Part shown: positions 7,814 through 15,279 of the stretch, one piece after another | Layout: each line of letters starts with the position of its first letter | Position numbering within the stretch: position 1 is the first letter of the stretch | NCBI GenBank assembly: GCA_016793325.1 | Contig: JAEUKI010000087.1 | Span: 219,910-283,909, forward strand | Origin: Myxococcales bacterium | GTDB lineage: Bacteria > Myxococcota_A > Polyangia > Polyangiales > Ga0077539 | Direction: 5' to 3' | DNA length: 64,000 nucleotides | Made by a program: the position numbers and the translations under genes | Notes under the pieces: generated by a model | Database searches by the model: none | Told to the model about the DNA's origin: nothing | What the model saw: the letters and a program-made list of their open reading frames with translations, nothing else

Positions 7814-8749
7814 TCACGGACGCAGCGCGGCTCCGAGCGCGCGCAGCTGCGCGGCGAGAAACGCGCGCGAGACCTCCGCGTCGGGGCTCACCACGTCGAA
7901 CGCGTGATAGCCCCCGTCGACCACCGTTCGCTCACAGGAAACCCCGCTCGCCTCGAGCCGCTGCGCGTACGCGAGGTCCTCGTCGTGAAAGAGATCCGCG
8001 GTCCCCACGCCGATCCACGCGGGCGCGAGCCCGTGAAGCGACTCGCAGCGCGACGGCGCGGCGCAGCGCTCGATCCCGTCTTCGCCGGGCGTTCGACCGA
8101 GGTACGCGCGCCACGCGTAGCGGTTGTTCTGCTGCCTCCAGAGCCGAAACGAGCGCTCGTCGATGTCCGTTCTCAGCGTCGTTCGGTCGTCGAGCATCGG
8201 GTACACGAGCAGTTGGAACACGGGCTTCGCGCCGTCTCGATCGCGCGCGAGGAGCGCGAGCGCCGCCGCGAGTCCACCGCCAGCGCTCGCCCCGCCGACC
8301 GCGATTCGATCGCCATCGATCCCGATCGCATCGGCGTTTTTGCGCATCCATTCGAGCGCCGCGTAGCAGTCCTCGAGGCCCGCGGGGTACGGGTGCTGCG
8401 GCGCCAATCGATAGCGCACCGCGACCACCGTGATCTCTAGTTTGTCCGCGAACGACGCGTTGAGCGCGGCGTCTTGCGCAGGGCTGCCGAGCACGTACCC
8501 GCCTCCGTGCATCCACAGCAGCGCGGGCGTCGCTCCGCTGACCCGTCGCGGCCTGTGCACGAAGACCTCGATCGTGTGTCCGCCGGACGGCGAGACAAAG
8601 GACATCGCGCGCCGCTCGACGGTCTTCGCGACCCGGCGCGCGGGCGCTCGAGCCGTCAGCCATTGCATCACTTTGACTGAGAAATCGCTGGACGGAATAT
8701 GCGGTATCCAGCGCGCGGCGCGCGCGAGCTCGGGGTGAATCTCTGTCAT
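7814..8749 (-). CDS. Alpha/beta hydrolase, hormone-sensitive-lipase family
   Basis: 311 residues from the ATG at 8749. Family hallmarks are clear: oxyanion motif 'HGGGY' (81-85), nucleophile motif 'GASAGG' with Ser155, an acidic residue in 'GTADLFHDED', and the catalytic His in 'GGYHAFD'. No signal peptide is seen, so it is probably a cytoplasmic carboxylesterase for short or medium acyl esters. Its 3' end faces the end of the secreted hydrolase gene (convergent, 16-base gap). Longer in-frame reading upstream exists but has no coding character. Confidence 0.88.
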   Translation of the reverse strand: MTEIHPELARAARWIPHIPSSDFSVKVMQWLTARAPARRVAKTVERRAMSFVSPSGGHTIEVFVHRPRRVSGATPALLWMHGGGYVLGSPAQDAALNASFADKLEITVVAVRYRLAPQHPYPAGLEDCYAALEWMRKNADAIGIDGDRIAVGGASAGGGLAAALALLARDRDGAKPVFQLLVYPMLDDRTTLRTDIDERSFRLWRQQNNRYAWRAYLGRTPGEDGIERCAAPSRCESLHGLAPAWIGVGTADLFHDEDLAYAQRLEASGVSCERTVVDGGYHAFDVVSPDAEVSRAFLAAQLRALGAALRP

Positions 8750-8887
8750 CGTCGGGGTCTTTCTCGTGGGTGATCGTGGACCGCGCACATCGTCGCACGC
8801 CGAGGGATCAGTGAGAGTTGTCGCGCACGCGCCGCTCGCTCGGGCGATGGCCGCGCCGCGTCGGTGGTACTCTCTTCGGTCGAATCC

Positions 8888-11800
8888 ATGAGATCCGACA
8901 ACGAAATTGGGCGCTGCGCTCGAGGGAGCGCAGCGACTTATGCGCCTTCGCAATCCTCCCACGACGCGCTGCGCTCGCGGTGCGCGTCGACCGCGTTGGC
9001 GCTGTTGGCGCTGGCGTCGGTCGCGTGCTCGACGCCCGCAGAGAACCCCGACGTCCCCGACGTGACCCGCGCGGACATCGTCTCGAACGACGTCGCGAGC
9101 GACACGATGGACGCGACGATCGACGACCGACCGGCGCCGCCCGACGCGAGCGAAGTCGACGTCGCGACGGACCAAGCGACGACGGATTCGCAGGTCTCGT
9201 GTCCGATGGGGCTCGTGCTCTGTTCGGGCAGCTGCGTCGACCCGAACACGGACCGAAACAACTGCGGAACCTGCGGCCGAATGTGCGCGGCCGCCGAGTC
9301 GTGCAGCGCTGGATCGTGCGTCGCGCGCTGCCCGCTCGGGCAGACCCGCTGCGGCGCGGACTGCGTCGACACGAGCGTGGATCTCATGAATTGTGGTGCG
9401 TGCGGTCGCGCGTGCGCGGCGCGCGAGCGGTGCGTCATGAGCTCGTGCGTCCCGGACTGTCCCGCGGGGCAGAGCGCCTGCGGAGGCGCGTGCGTCGACA
9501 CGCGAACGAGCGACGCGCACTGCGGCGCGTGCAACAACGCGTGCGCGGCGTCCGAGACGTGCGTGACGGGTATGTGTCGTCCGCGATGCCCCGCGGGGCA
9601 GTCGTTTTGCGGCGGCGCGTGCGTCGACGTTCAGACCAGCAACACCCACTGCGGAACGTGCGGCAACGCATGTCCCTCGGGTCAGAGCTGCTCGATGGGC
9701 GTCTGCTCGATCACGTGTATGCCGCCCACCATGCGCTGCGGCGGACTGTGCGTCGACACGACGACCAGCGCGGCCAACTGCGGCGCGTGCGGAACGACCT
9801 GTCCCGGCGGCGCCAACGCGACCGCGGCGTGCGCGGCGAGCCGCTGCTCGCTCGTGTGCGCGACGGGCTTCGCGAACTGCGACGGCGTCGCGACGAACGG
9901 CTGCGAGGTCGACACGCGTACGTCCATGGCTCACTGCGGCGCGTGCGGGCGTGTCTGCGCGGCGGGCGCCAATCAGACCGCGACGTGCTCGACGGGCTCG
10001 TGCGTGCTGCGCTGCACCGCGGGCTTCGGTGACTGCGACGGCAACCCCACGAACGGCTGCGAGACCAACCTCAACACGAGCGTCGCGAACTGCAGCGCGT
10101 GTGGTCGTGCGTGCGTTCCTCCCGCGGGCGGCAGCGCGTCGTGCTCGGCCGCGAGCTGCACGAGCTCGTGCGGCGTCGGTCTGTCGTTGTGCGGCGCGAG
10201 CATGAGCTCACCGGGACGCTGCGCGAATCTGCAAACCGACGCGGCCAACTGCGGCGCGTGCGGCGTCGTGTGCCCGGGCAGCCAGAGCTGCGTCGCAGGG
10301 GCGTGTCGCGCGCTCTGCGCGCCGGGTCAGACCGCGTGCGGGCCGTCGATGACGTGCGTGGATCTCCAGAGCAACGCGGCCAACTGCGGTGCGTGCGGCG
10401 TCGTGTGCCCGCCGGGCCAGAGCTGCGGAAACGGGACGTGCCTCGCGCCGTTTCGCGTGACCAGCTTCAGCGCGAGCTGCAACCTCGTGAACACCGAAGC
10501 GCTGCAAGGCGACCAGCGCGGAGGCCTCGCGGTGAGCTCTTCGTACTTGCTCGTCAACGCGGATCAGGGCGCGGCGCGGTTCGACCCCATCACCGTGGCG
10601 AACGCTCCGCAGCTCGTGCCCGAGCAGATCGACGGCGCGGTGTACGACGTGTTCTCGGGGCAGCTCTTTTTGCTCGGCGACAGCGCAGGGCCGATGCGAC
10701 TGGGCACGGGTCTTCGCACGATCGATCGGCTGTGGCGCACCAACTCGGGGACGTGGGTCACCTCGTCGCCGCTCATGCTCTCGCGCTCGATCGCGATCGA
10801 CTCGAACTACGGCGCGAACGTCGGCGTGTACAGCGGCGGCGGGCGCGTCGTCGTTCACACGACGAACGTCTACGACATCAACCTCACCTCGGGTCTCGTG
10901 ACCGATCGCGGCGTGATGGCGCAGCCGACGCGCACGTTCGCCGAGAACTTCAGGACCACCGGCGTCGCCGAGCAAATCGGCGGAACGCTGTACCTCACCT
11001 ACGTTCAGAGCGCTGGGGCGATCTCGCGCTCGCGCGTCCCCGACGGGCTCGTCACGAACGTCGCCACCTTCGGCGGCCTCGGCCTCGGGGACGCTGCGCA
11101 CCTCGCCGTGAACTCTGCTGGGACCTCGAGCCGATGGCTCGTTCGTATCGAGGGCGGCGGTCAATTCGGCAGCATCGCGGAAGCGCTGGTGAGCTGCCCA
11201 GTGACCGTCACGCAGAACACCACGACGGGTGACTTTTCGATGAGCGGCTACAGCGCCGCAGGCTGCACGGTGATCGACACCAACGCCGAGGTCGGCGACG
11301 ACCGCGGCCCGTTGGCGGTCTCGTACGGCAGCGCGTACATCGTCGGCGACAGCGGTTCGCGGCGGTACTTCAGCGCCACGGCGCCCTCCGCCATGAACTC
11401 GTCCGCGATCGGCGGCGTGATGGATCACGTCGTGTACAACGTTCGAAACGGCGCGCTCTTCGGGCTCTACGCGGGAGATCTTCCGCTGCAGGCCTTCAGC
11501 GGATCCGTCTCTGTGACGCGGCTCGTTCCGTTGGCCGAGTTCTCGTTGCAGCCGTCGGGGACGCCGCTCACGCTGAGCCAGCCGATCCCGATCAACACCG
11601 GCGCGAGCACGTCGAACATGGTGTTCAACGGGTGGGACCGCGTCGTCATCGGCACCGACACGCGCCTGTGGAACATCAACCTCGCGAACGGCGAGGTCCG
11701 CGATCTTGGCCCATGGACAGCGCCGACCCACACGTACAACGAAATGTGGGCCGCGACAGGCATCGCCGAGAGCACCGGCAGCGCGACCGATCTCGTGTAC

Positions 11801-12010
11801 GTCCAGAGCACCACGGCCATCGGTCGCATGCGCGTCGGAACGGGCGCGGTCTCGATCGCGGGTTCGTTTACCAACCTCGGCGACACCGCGACGATCGGCT
11901 TCTCGCCGTCGCGCAACCGCTGGTACATGCAGTTCGAGTACACCAACCAGTTCGTCGCGACGCCGTCCGCGGAGTGGGTCGCGAGCTGCGCTGGAACGTT
12001 CGCGAACTGA
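8888..12010 (+). CDS. Giant Cys-repeat lipoprotein with duplicated C-terminal domain
   Basis: 1040 residues from ATG 8888; an in-frame GTG at 8864 adds 8. The signal region is long and ends in the lipobox 'ASVACS'. After an Asp-rich tether come about eleven Cys-rich units of roughly 35-40 residues, with the pattern C-P-x-G-x-x-x-C-G-x-x-C-V-D...N-C-G-A-C-G-x-x-C (about residues 110-525). This is the 'MXAN_6577-like' surface repeat found in myxobacteria. The rest is two related halves of about 240 residues each ('GDQRGGLAVSSSYLLV' and 'GDDRGPLAVSYGSAYIV'), suggesting beta-propeller-like repeats. It is likely a disulphide-rigid surface stalk carrying a binding head. No enzyme motif is seen. Confidence 0.85.
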   Translation: MRSDNEIGRCARGSAATYAPSQSSHDALRSRCASTALALLALASVACSTPAENPDVPDVTRADIVSNDVASDTMDATIDDRPAPPDASEVDVATDQATTDSQVSCPMGLVLCSGSCVDPNTDRNNCGTCGRMCAAAESCSAGSCVARCPLGQTRCGADCVDTSVDLMNCGACGRACAARERCVMSSCVPDCPAGQSACGGACVDTRTSDAHCGACNNACAASETCVTGMCRPRCPAGQSFCGGACVDVQTSNTHCGTCGNACPSGQSCSMGVCSITCMPPTMRCGGLCVDTTTSAANCGACGTTCPGGANATAACAASRCSLVCATGFANCDGVATNGCEVDTRTSMAHCGACGRVCAAGANQTATCSTGSCVLRCTAGFGDCDGNPTNGCETNLNTSVANCSACGRACVPPAGGSASCSAASCTSSCGVGLSLCGASMSSPGRCANLQTDAANCGACGVVCPGSQSCVAGACRALCAPGQTACGPSMTCVDLQSNAANCGACGVVCPPGQSCGNGTCLAPFRVTSFSASCNLVNTEALQGDQRGGLAVSSSYLLVNADQGAARFDPITVANAPQLVPEQIDGAVYDVFSGQLFLLGDSAGPMRLGTGLRTIDRLWRTNSGTWVTSSPLMLSRSIAIDSNYGANVGVYSGGGRVVVHTTNVYDINLTSGLVTDRGVMAQPTRTFAENFRTTGVAEQIGGTLYLTYVQSAGAISRSRVPDGLVTNVATFGGLGLGDAAHLAVNSAGTSSRWLVRIEGGGQFGSIAEALVSCPVTVTQNTTTGDFSMSGYSAAGCTVIDTNAEVGDDRGPLAVSYGSAYIVGDSGSRRYFSATAPSAMNSSAIGGVMDHVVYNVRNGALFGLYAGDLPLQAFSGSVSVTRLVPLAEFSLQPSGTPLTLSQPIPINTGASTSNMVFNGWDRVVIGTDTRLWNINLANGEVRDLGPWTAPTHTYNEMWAATGIAESTGSATDLVYVQSTTAIGRMRVGTGAVSIAGSFTNLGDTATIGFSPSRNRWYMQFEYTNQFVATPSAEWVASCAGTFAN
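9199..10452 (+). repeat. Array of ~11 Cys-rich coding repeats
   Basis: Imperfect repeats of roughly 105-125 bases encode the Cys-rich units of the surface lipoprotein. Recurrent DNA words such as 'aactgcggcgcgtgcgg' appear in nearly every unit, so the array probably grew by tandem duplication and can recombine. Confidence 0.7.
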
Positions 12011-12028
12011 GTCGTTCGCTCGTCGCGC

Positions 12029-12415
12029 TCAGCGCCGAGCGTCGAGCTCGGCGAGCGTGGCTCGAAGCGCGACGCGCTGCTCGGGGGTGAGGTGAGCGTC
12101 GAAGTCGCGCGCGAACTGGTGACGCAACTCCGTGAGCCGCGGCCTCGAGAGCGCGATCGCTTCGCGGTATTGCGGCCCTTGCGCGACGAGCAGCGCGCGG
12201 GCCTGGACGCGCTGCGCGCGCGTGAGCGAGAGACGCTCGTCGAGCCCTCGCAAGAAGAGCTCTGTCCGAATCGCCGCGGGATCGCTCGCGAGACGCTCTC
12301 GCACCCAGCGCTGTTGTCCGGCGCGCACGAGCGCTCCGCCCGTGACCGCGCCGAGCAAGAACAAGACGACGCCCGCGATCGCCGACGAAATCCTCGCTTT
12401 GCTCACAGACTCCAT
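12029..12415 (-). CDS. Spy/CpxP-like membrane-anchored periplasmic protein
   Basis: 128 residues beginning inside the end of the preceding gene (13-base overlap). One N-terminal membrane helix (about 10-30) leads to an all-helical domain with two LTxxQ-type motifs, 'LTRAQRVQ' and 'LTPEQRVALR'. These mark the Spy/CpxP/heavy-metal-resistance family of periplasmic chaperones and metal sensors. Third gene of an operon with an ECF-type sigma factor, it may act as stress sensor or effector for that sigma factor. Confidence 0.75.
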   Translation of the reverse strand: MESVSKARISSAIAGVVLFLLGAVTGGALVRAGQQRWVRERLASDPAAIRTELFLRGLDERLSLTRAQRVQARALLVAQGPQYREAIALSRPRLTELRHQFARDFDAHLTPEQRVALRATLAELDARR

Positions 12416-12654
12416 AGCGCCTCCGCCGTCACGAGCGCGCTGTTGCGATGCTCGCGCCGCGCGAGCCCCACGCTCACGAACGCGACAAGCGCCGCCGCCG
12501 CGCACAGCCACCAGAGGCTTCGCGCGCGCGCGGACACTTCGAGCGCTCGCTCGCCGCGCGCGATCGCCTCGCGCGCGACGATGTCGGACGCAGACGGCGC
12601 GTCGGGCGCGTCGAGCGCGAGGCGAAGCGCGGCGCGGATGTCATCATCGGTCAC
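12403..12654 (-). CDS. Small single-helix membrane protein, candidate anti-sigma factor
   Basis: 83 residues. The GTG start overlaps the sigma-factor stop (GTGA). A short charged N-terminal region ('TDDDIRAALRLALD') is followed by one membrane helix (about 47-64) and a short tail. No zinc motif is present. Position and topology fit an anti-sigma factor, but sequence alone does not prove it. Its end overlaps the start of the Spy-like gene by 13 bases, so the three proteins are probably made together. Confidence 0.65.
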   Translation of the reverse strand: MTDDDIRAALRLALDAPDAPSASDIVAREAIARGERALEVSARARSLWWLCAAAALVAFVSVGLARREHRNSALVTAEALWSL

Positions 12655-13184
12655 GACGAAAGCCTCCTTCGCAGCGAGGCCCACGCTCGTAGCACCCGCT
12701 GTTCGATCGCGCCGTCGGTGGTCTCGAGCGCCGCGGCTGTCTCTTTGATCGTGAAGCCCTCGAGCTCTCGGAGCACGAAGGCCGCGCGTTGGTCGGGCGC
12801 GAGCTCTCGGATCGCGTCGATCGCGCGCTTGGCGTCGACGGTCCGCGCGGGATCTGCGCCGTCACCGCCCGTTGCGTCGGGGTCCTGCGAGTCGTCCACG
12901 CGTCGAACGCTTCGAACGCGCTGACGAAGCGCGTCGAGCGACGCTCGAACGACGATCCGATCGAGCCACGCCTGTAGCTGCGACGATTGCCCACGAAAGC
13001 GCCCCTCACGAAGCGCGACGAACGCGCGGGTGTACGCCTCCTGCGCGACGTCGTTGGCGTCCGCCTCGTGGGCGAGGATCCGTCGCGCGATCCGCAGCGT
13101 GCGACCGTGCGTCGCGCGCACGATTCGCTCGAACGCGGATCGATCTCCTTGGGTCGCTCGTTGAACATCATGTTCGTCCAGCAT
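12651..13184 (-). CDS. ECF-type RNA polymerase sigma factor
   Basis: 177 residues from the ATG at 13184; a GTG directly before it is an equal alternative. Region 2 is recognisable in 'FERIVRATHGRTLRIARRILAHEADANDVAQEAYTRAF' (read in parts), with the core-binding helix and the acidic 'DANDVAQEAY'. Region 4 follows as 'LAPDQRAAFVLRELEGFTIKETAAALE' with a helix-turn-helix and a tail of Arg. A one-start, two-overlap operon with a membrane protein and a Spy-like protein suggests an envelope-stress sigma system. A long inverted repeat lies just upstream. Confidence 0.9.
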   Translation of the reverse strand: MLDEHDVQRATQGDRSAFERIVRATHGRTLRIARRILAHEADANDVAQEAYTRAFVALREGRFRGQSSQLQAWLDRIVVRASLDALRQRVRSVRRVDDSQDPDATGGDGADPARTVDAKRAIDAIRELAPDQRAAFVLRELEGFTIKETAAALETTDGAIEQRVLRAWASLRRRLSS

Positions 13185-13255
13185 CACGCGGCACGCCCGC
13201 TCGCCGCGGGCGACGGGAGGACGTGCGACCAGTAAACGACGGACCCTCGGCGCAT

Positions 13256-13314
13256 CCTATGGGCGAATCGTCGATCCGATGAAAATCGTGGGTCGCCCAA
13301 ACTTTGCCCATAGG
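13256..13314. promoter_or_regulatory. Nested inverted repeats between divergent genes
   Basis: The outer arms CCTATGGGC (13256-13264) and GCCCATAGG (13306-13314) are perfect. Within them lie GGGCGA (13261-13266) and TCGCCC (13293-13298). The structure sits between the sigma-factor operon and the carboxylesterase lipoprotein, which diverge. It could be an operator pair or an RNA structure; there is no T-run to make it a terminator. Confidence 0.45.
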
Positions 13315-13359
13315 AAGCCGTACTTCCCCGCCGTTCTTCCGCGAACAAGAGGTGCTTCG

Positions 13360-15060
13360 ATGAACGCGAGATGGACAATGGTTGCGATCGCTGCGCTCGG
13401 CGCGTGCAGCCCGCCGGTGAACCCGCCGAACGACGCCGCCGACAGCGCGACGATGAGCGACGCGACGAGCAACGACGGTGCGCCCGAAGACGTGACGTCG
13501 AGCGACGGCGGGAGCTGCGTCGTGGCGCCTTCGACGGACCCCGCGATCGTCGCGACCGACAAGGGACGCATCCGAGGAACAGTGGACACGGACGTCCGAG
13601 TATTTCTCGGGATCCCGTACGCGGAGCCACCCGTGGGCGCGCGGAGATTTCGGGCTCCGGTCGAGCACGCCTGCTGGAGCGACGACCGCGACGCGACGCG
13701 CTTCGGCGCGATCTGTCCGCAGGTCGACGACGACGGCAACCCCGTGGGCAACGAAGACTGCCTCACGCTCAACGTGTACGCGCCGACGGCGCCTCCAGCG
13801 ACGCCGCTCCCGGTGCTCTTCTTCATCCACGGCGGTGGAAACAATCAAGGCTCGGCGCAAGTGCTCGCGGCGGCGACCCAAGGGCGCGGCTTCTACGACG
13901 GTCGCTCGCTCGCGCGTCGAGGCGCAGTGGTGGTCACGATCCAGTACCGGCTCGGAGCGCTGGGATTTCTCTCGCACGAAGCGCTCGACCGCGAGAGCGC
14001 GACAGAGCCGTCGGGCGCGCAAGGCATCCGTGATCAGATCCTCGCGCTCCGGTGGGTGCAGCGAAACATCCGGCAATTCGGCGGCGATCCGTCGAAGGTC
14101 ATGGTGTTCGGCGAGTCCGCGGGCGGGCTCGACACGATGCTGCTCGTGACGTCACCGCGCGCGGCAGGGCTCTTCTCGAGCGCGCTCAGTCAGTCGGGCG
14201 GGCTCGTCGCGAACACACAAGCCGTCGCGCGCGCCGCGGCGCAGCGGCTCGTCATGGCCGCGTCGTGCGCCAGCGCCCCGGACGCGCTCGCGTGCCTTCG
14301 TGCAAAGACGCCCGCGGAGCTCATCATGGCGCTTCCGCCTTCGGTCACGGGGCTCACCAACAGCGACTTCGTCCCGTCGATCGACGGCGACGTGCTGCCC
14401 GAGAACCCTAGCGAGCGCATCCGCGCGGGGAGACACAATCAAGTTCCGATCGTGTACGGAACGAACAGCGAAGAGACCTCGCGCATGGTTCCCCCGGCGG
14501 CGATGGTGCAGACCCAAGCGGACTTCGAGCGCTTCGCGCGCCCGTACCTCGCGCAGTACGCGATCTCGCCGACGCAGATCAACGCGGCCCTCACGCTGTA
14601 CGCGCCGTCGAACTTCGCTTCGCCGCACGAGGCCTTGGTGGCGCTCACCACGGACACGCGATGGACGTGCCCCGCGCGCGCCAATCTTCGCGCCGTCGTG
14701 ATGGGCCAGCGCGTCCCGGCGTACCGCTACTTCTTTACGCACCGACACGACGCGCGCCTCGCGCCGATGCTCAGCGCGTTCGGCGCGTATCACGGCATCG
14801 AGCTCGGCTACGTGTTCGGAACGGTCGACGGCCTGCTCGGCTACCGCCCCACCGCCGCCGATCGCGCCGTGATCGACGCAGTGCAAACCTCGTGGATTCG
14901 CTTCGCCGCCACGGGCTCGCTCGCGACCGGGAGCCCCATGTGGCCCGCGTACGACGCGGCGACGGACCCGTACCTCGAGCTCTCGAGCACGCCCGCCGCG
15001 CGGACCAACGTCCGCGGCGACCGCTGCGACGGGCTCGCGCGCATCGTGATGGGCGGCTGA
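13360..15060 (+). CDS. Type B carboxylesterase lipoprotein
   Basis: 566 residues from an ATG 7 bases after AAGAGG. The lipobox is 'LGACS', followed by a short Asp/Ser tether. The body is a typical carboxylesterase/cholinesterase-family enzyme: start motif 'GRIRGTVDTDVRVFLGIPYAEPP', conserved 'EDCLTLNVYAP', nucleophile 'GESAGG', Glu region 'NSEETSR' and His in 'AYHGIELGYVFG'. It should hydrolyse carboxylic esters outside the inner membrane. The triad and length are those of the family, so it is probably active. Confidence 0.9.
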   Translation: MNARWTMVAIAALGACSPPVNPPNDAADSATMSDATSNDGAPEDVTSSDGGSCVVAPSTDPAIVATDKGRIRGTVDTDVRVFLGIPYAEPPVGARRFRAPVEHACWSDDRDATRFGAICPQVDDDGNPVGNEDCLTLNVYAPTAPPATPLPVLFFIHGGGNNQGSAQVLAAATQGRGFYDGRSLARRGAVVVTIQYRLGALGFLSHEALDRESATEPSGAQGIRDQILALRWVQRNIRQFGGDPSKVMVFGESAGGLDTMLLVTSPRAAGLFSSALSQSGGLVANTQAVARAAAQRLVMAASCASAPDALACLRAKTPAELIMALPPSVTGLTNSDFVPSIDGDVLPENPSERIRAGRHNQVPIVYGTNSEETSRMVPPAAMVQTQADFERFARPYLAQYAISPTQINAALTLYAPSNFASPHEALVALTTDTRWTCPARANLRAVVMGQRVPAYRYFFTHRHDARLAPMLSAFGAYHGIELGYVFGTVDGLLGYRPTAADRAVIDAVQTSWIRFAATGSLATGSPMWPAYDAATDPYLELSSTPAARTNVRGDRCDGLARIVMGG

Positions 15061-15279
15061 ACCACGCCCCAATCGAACGTCGTAGCAGTGAGCCGAGCAT
15101 CGGCCGTACACGAGACCGTTGACCTCGAGTCGAACCGCCACGAATCCAGCGTGAAAAGTGCGTCGATCGAATGAGCGGCGGTTTCGACGCGAGCCTCGCT
15201 CACGCGACCGTGTCGTCCGCGAGATCTTTCGGTGCGCGGGGTCATGTTTGGTGCAACCCTCTCGGGCGAGGAGCCACGA

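Noticed and set aside
8750..9934. N-terminal extension of the HSL-type hydrolase frame
   Set aside because: The open frame continues far upstream on the minus strand, but the sequence is Arg/Ala low complexity and lies opposite the Cys-repeat gene; the enzyme is complete from 8749.
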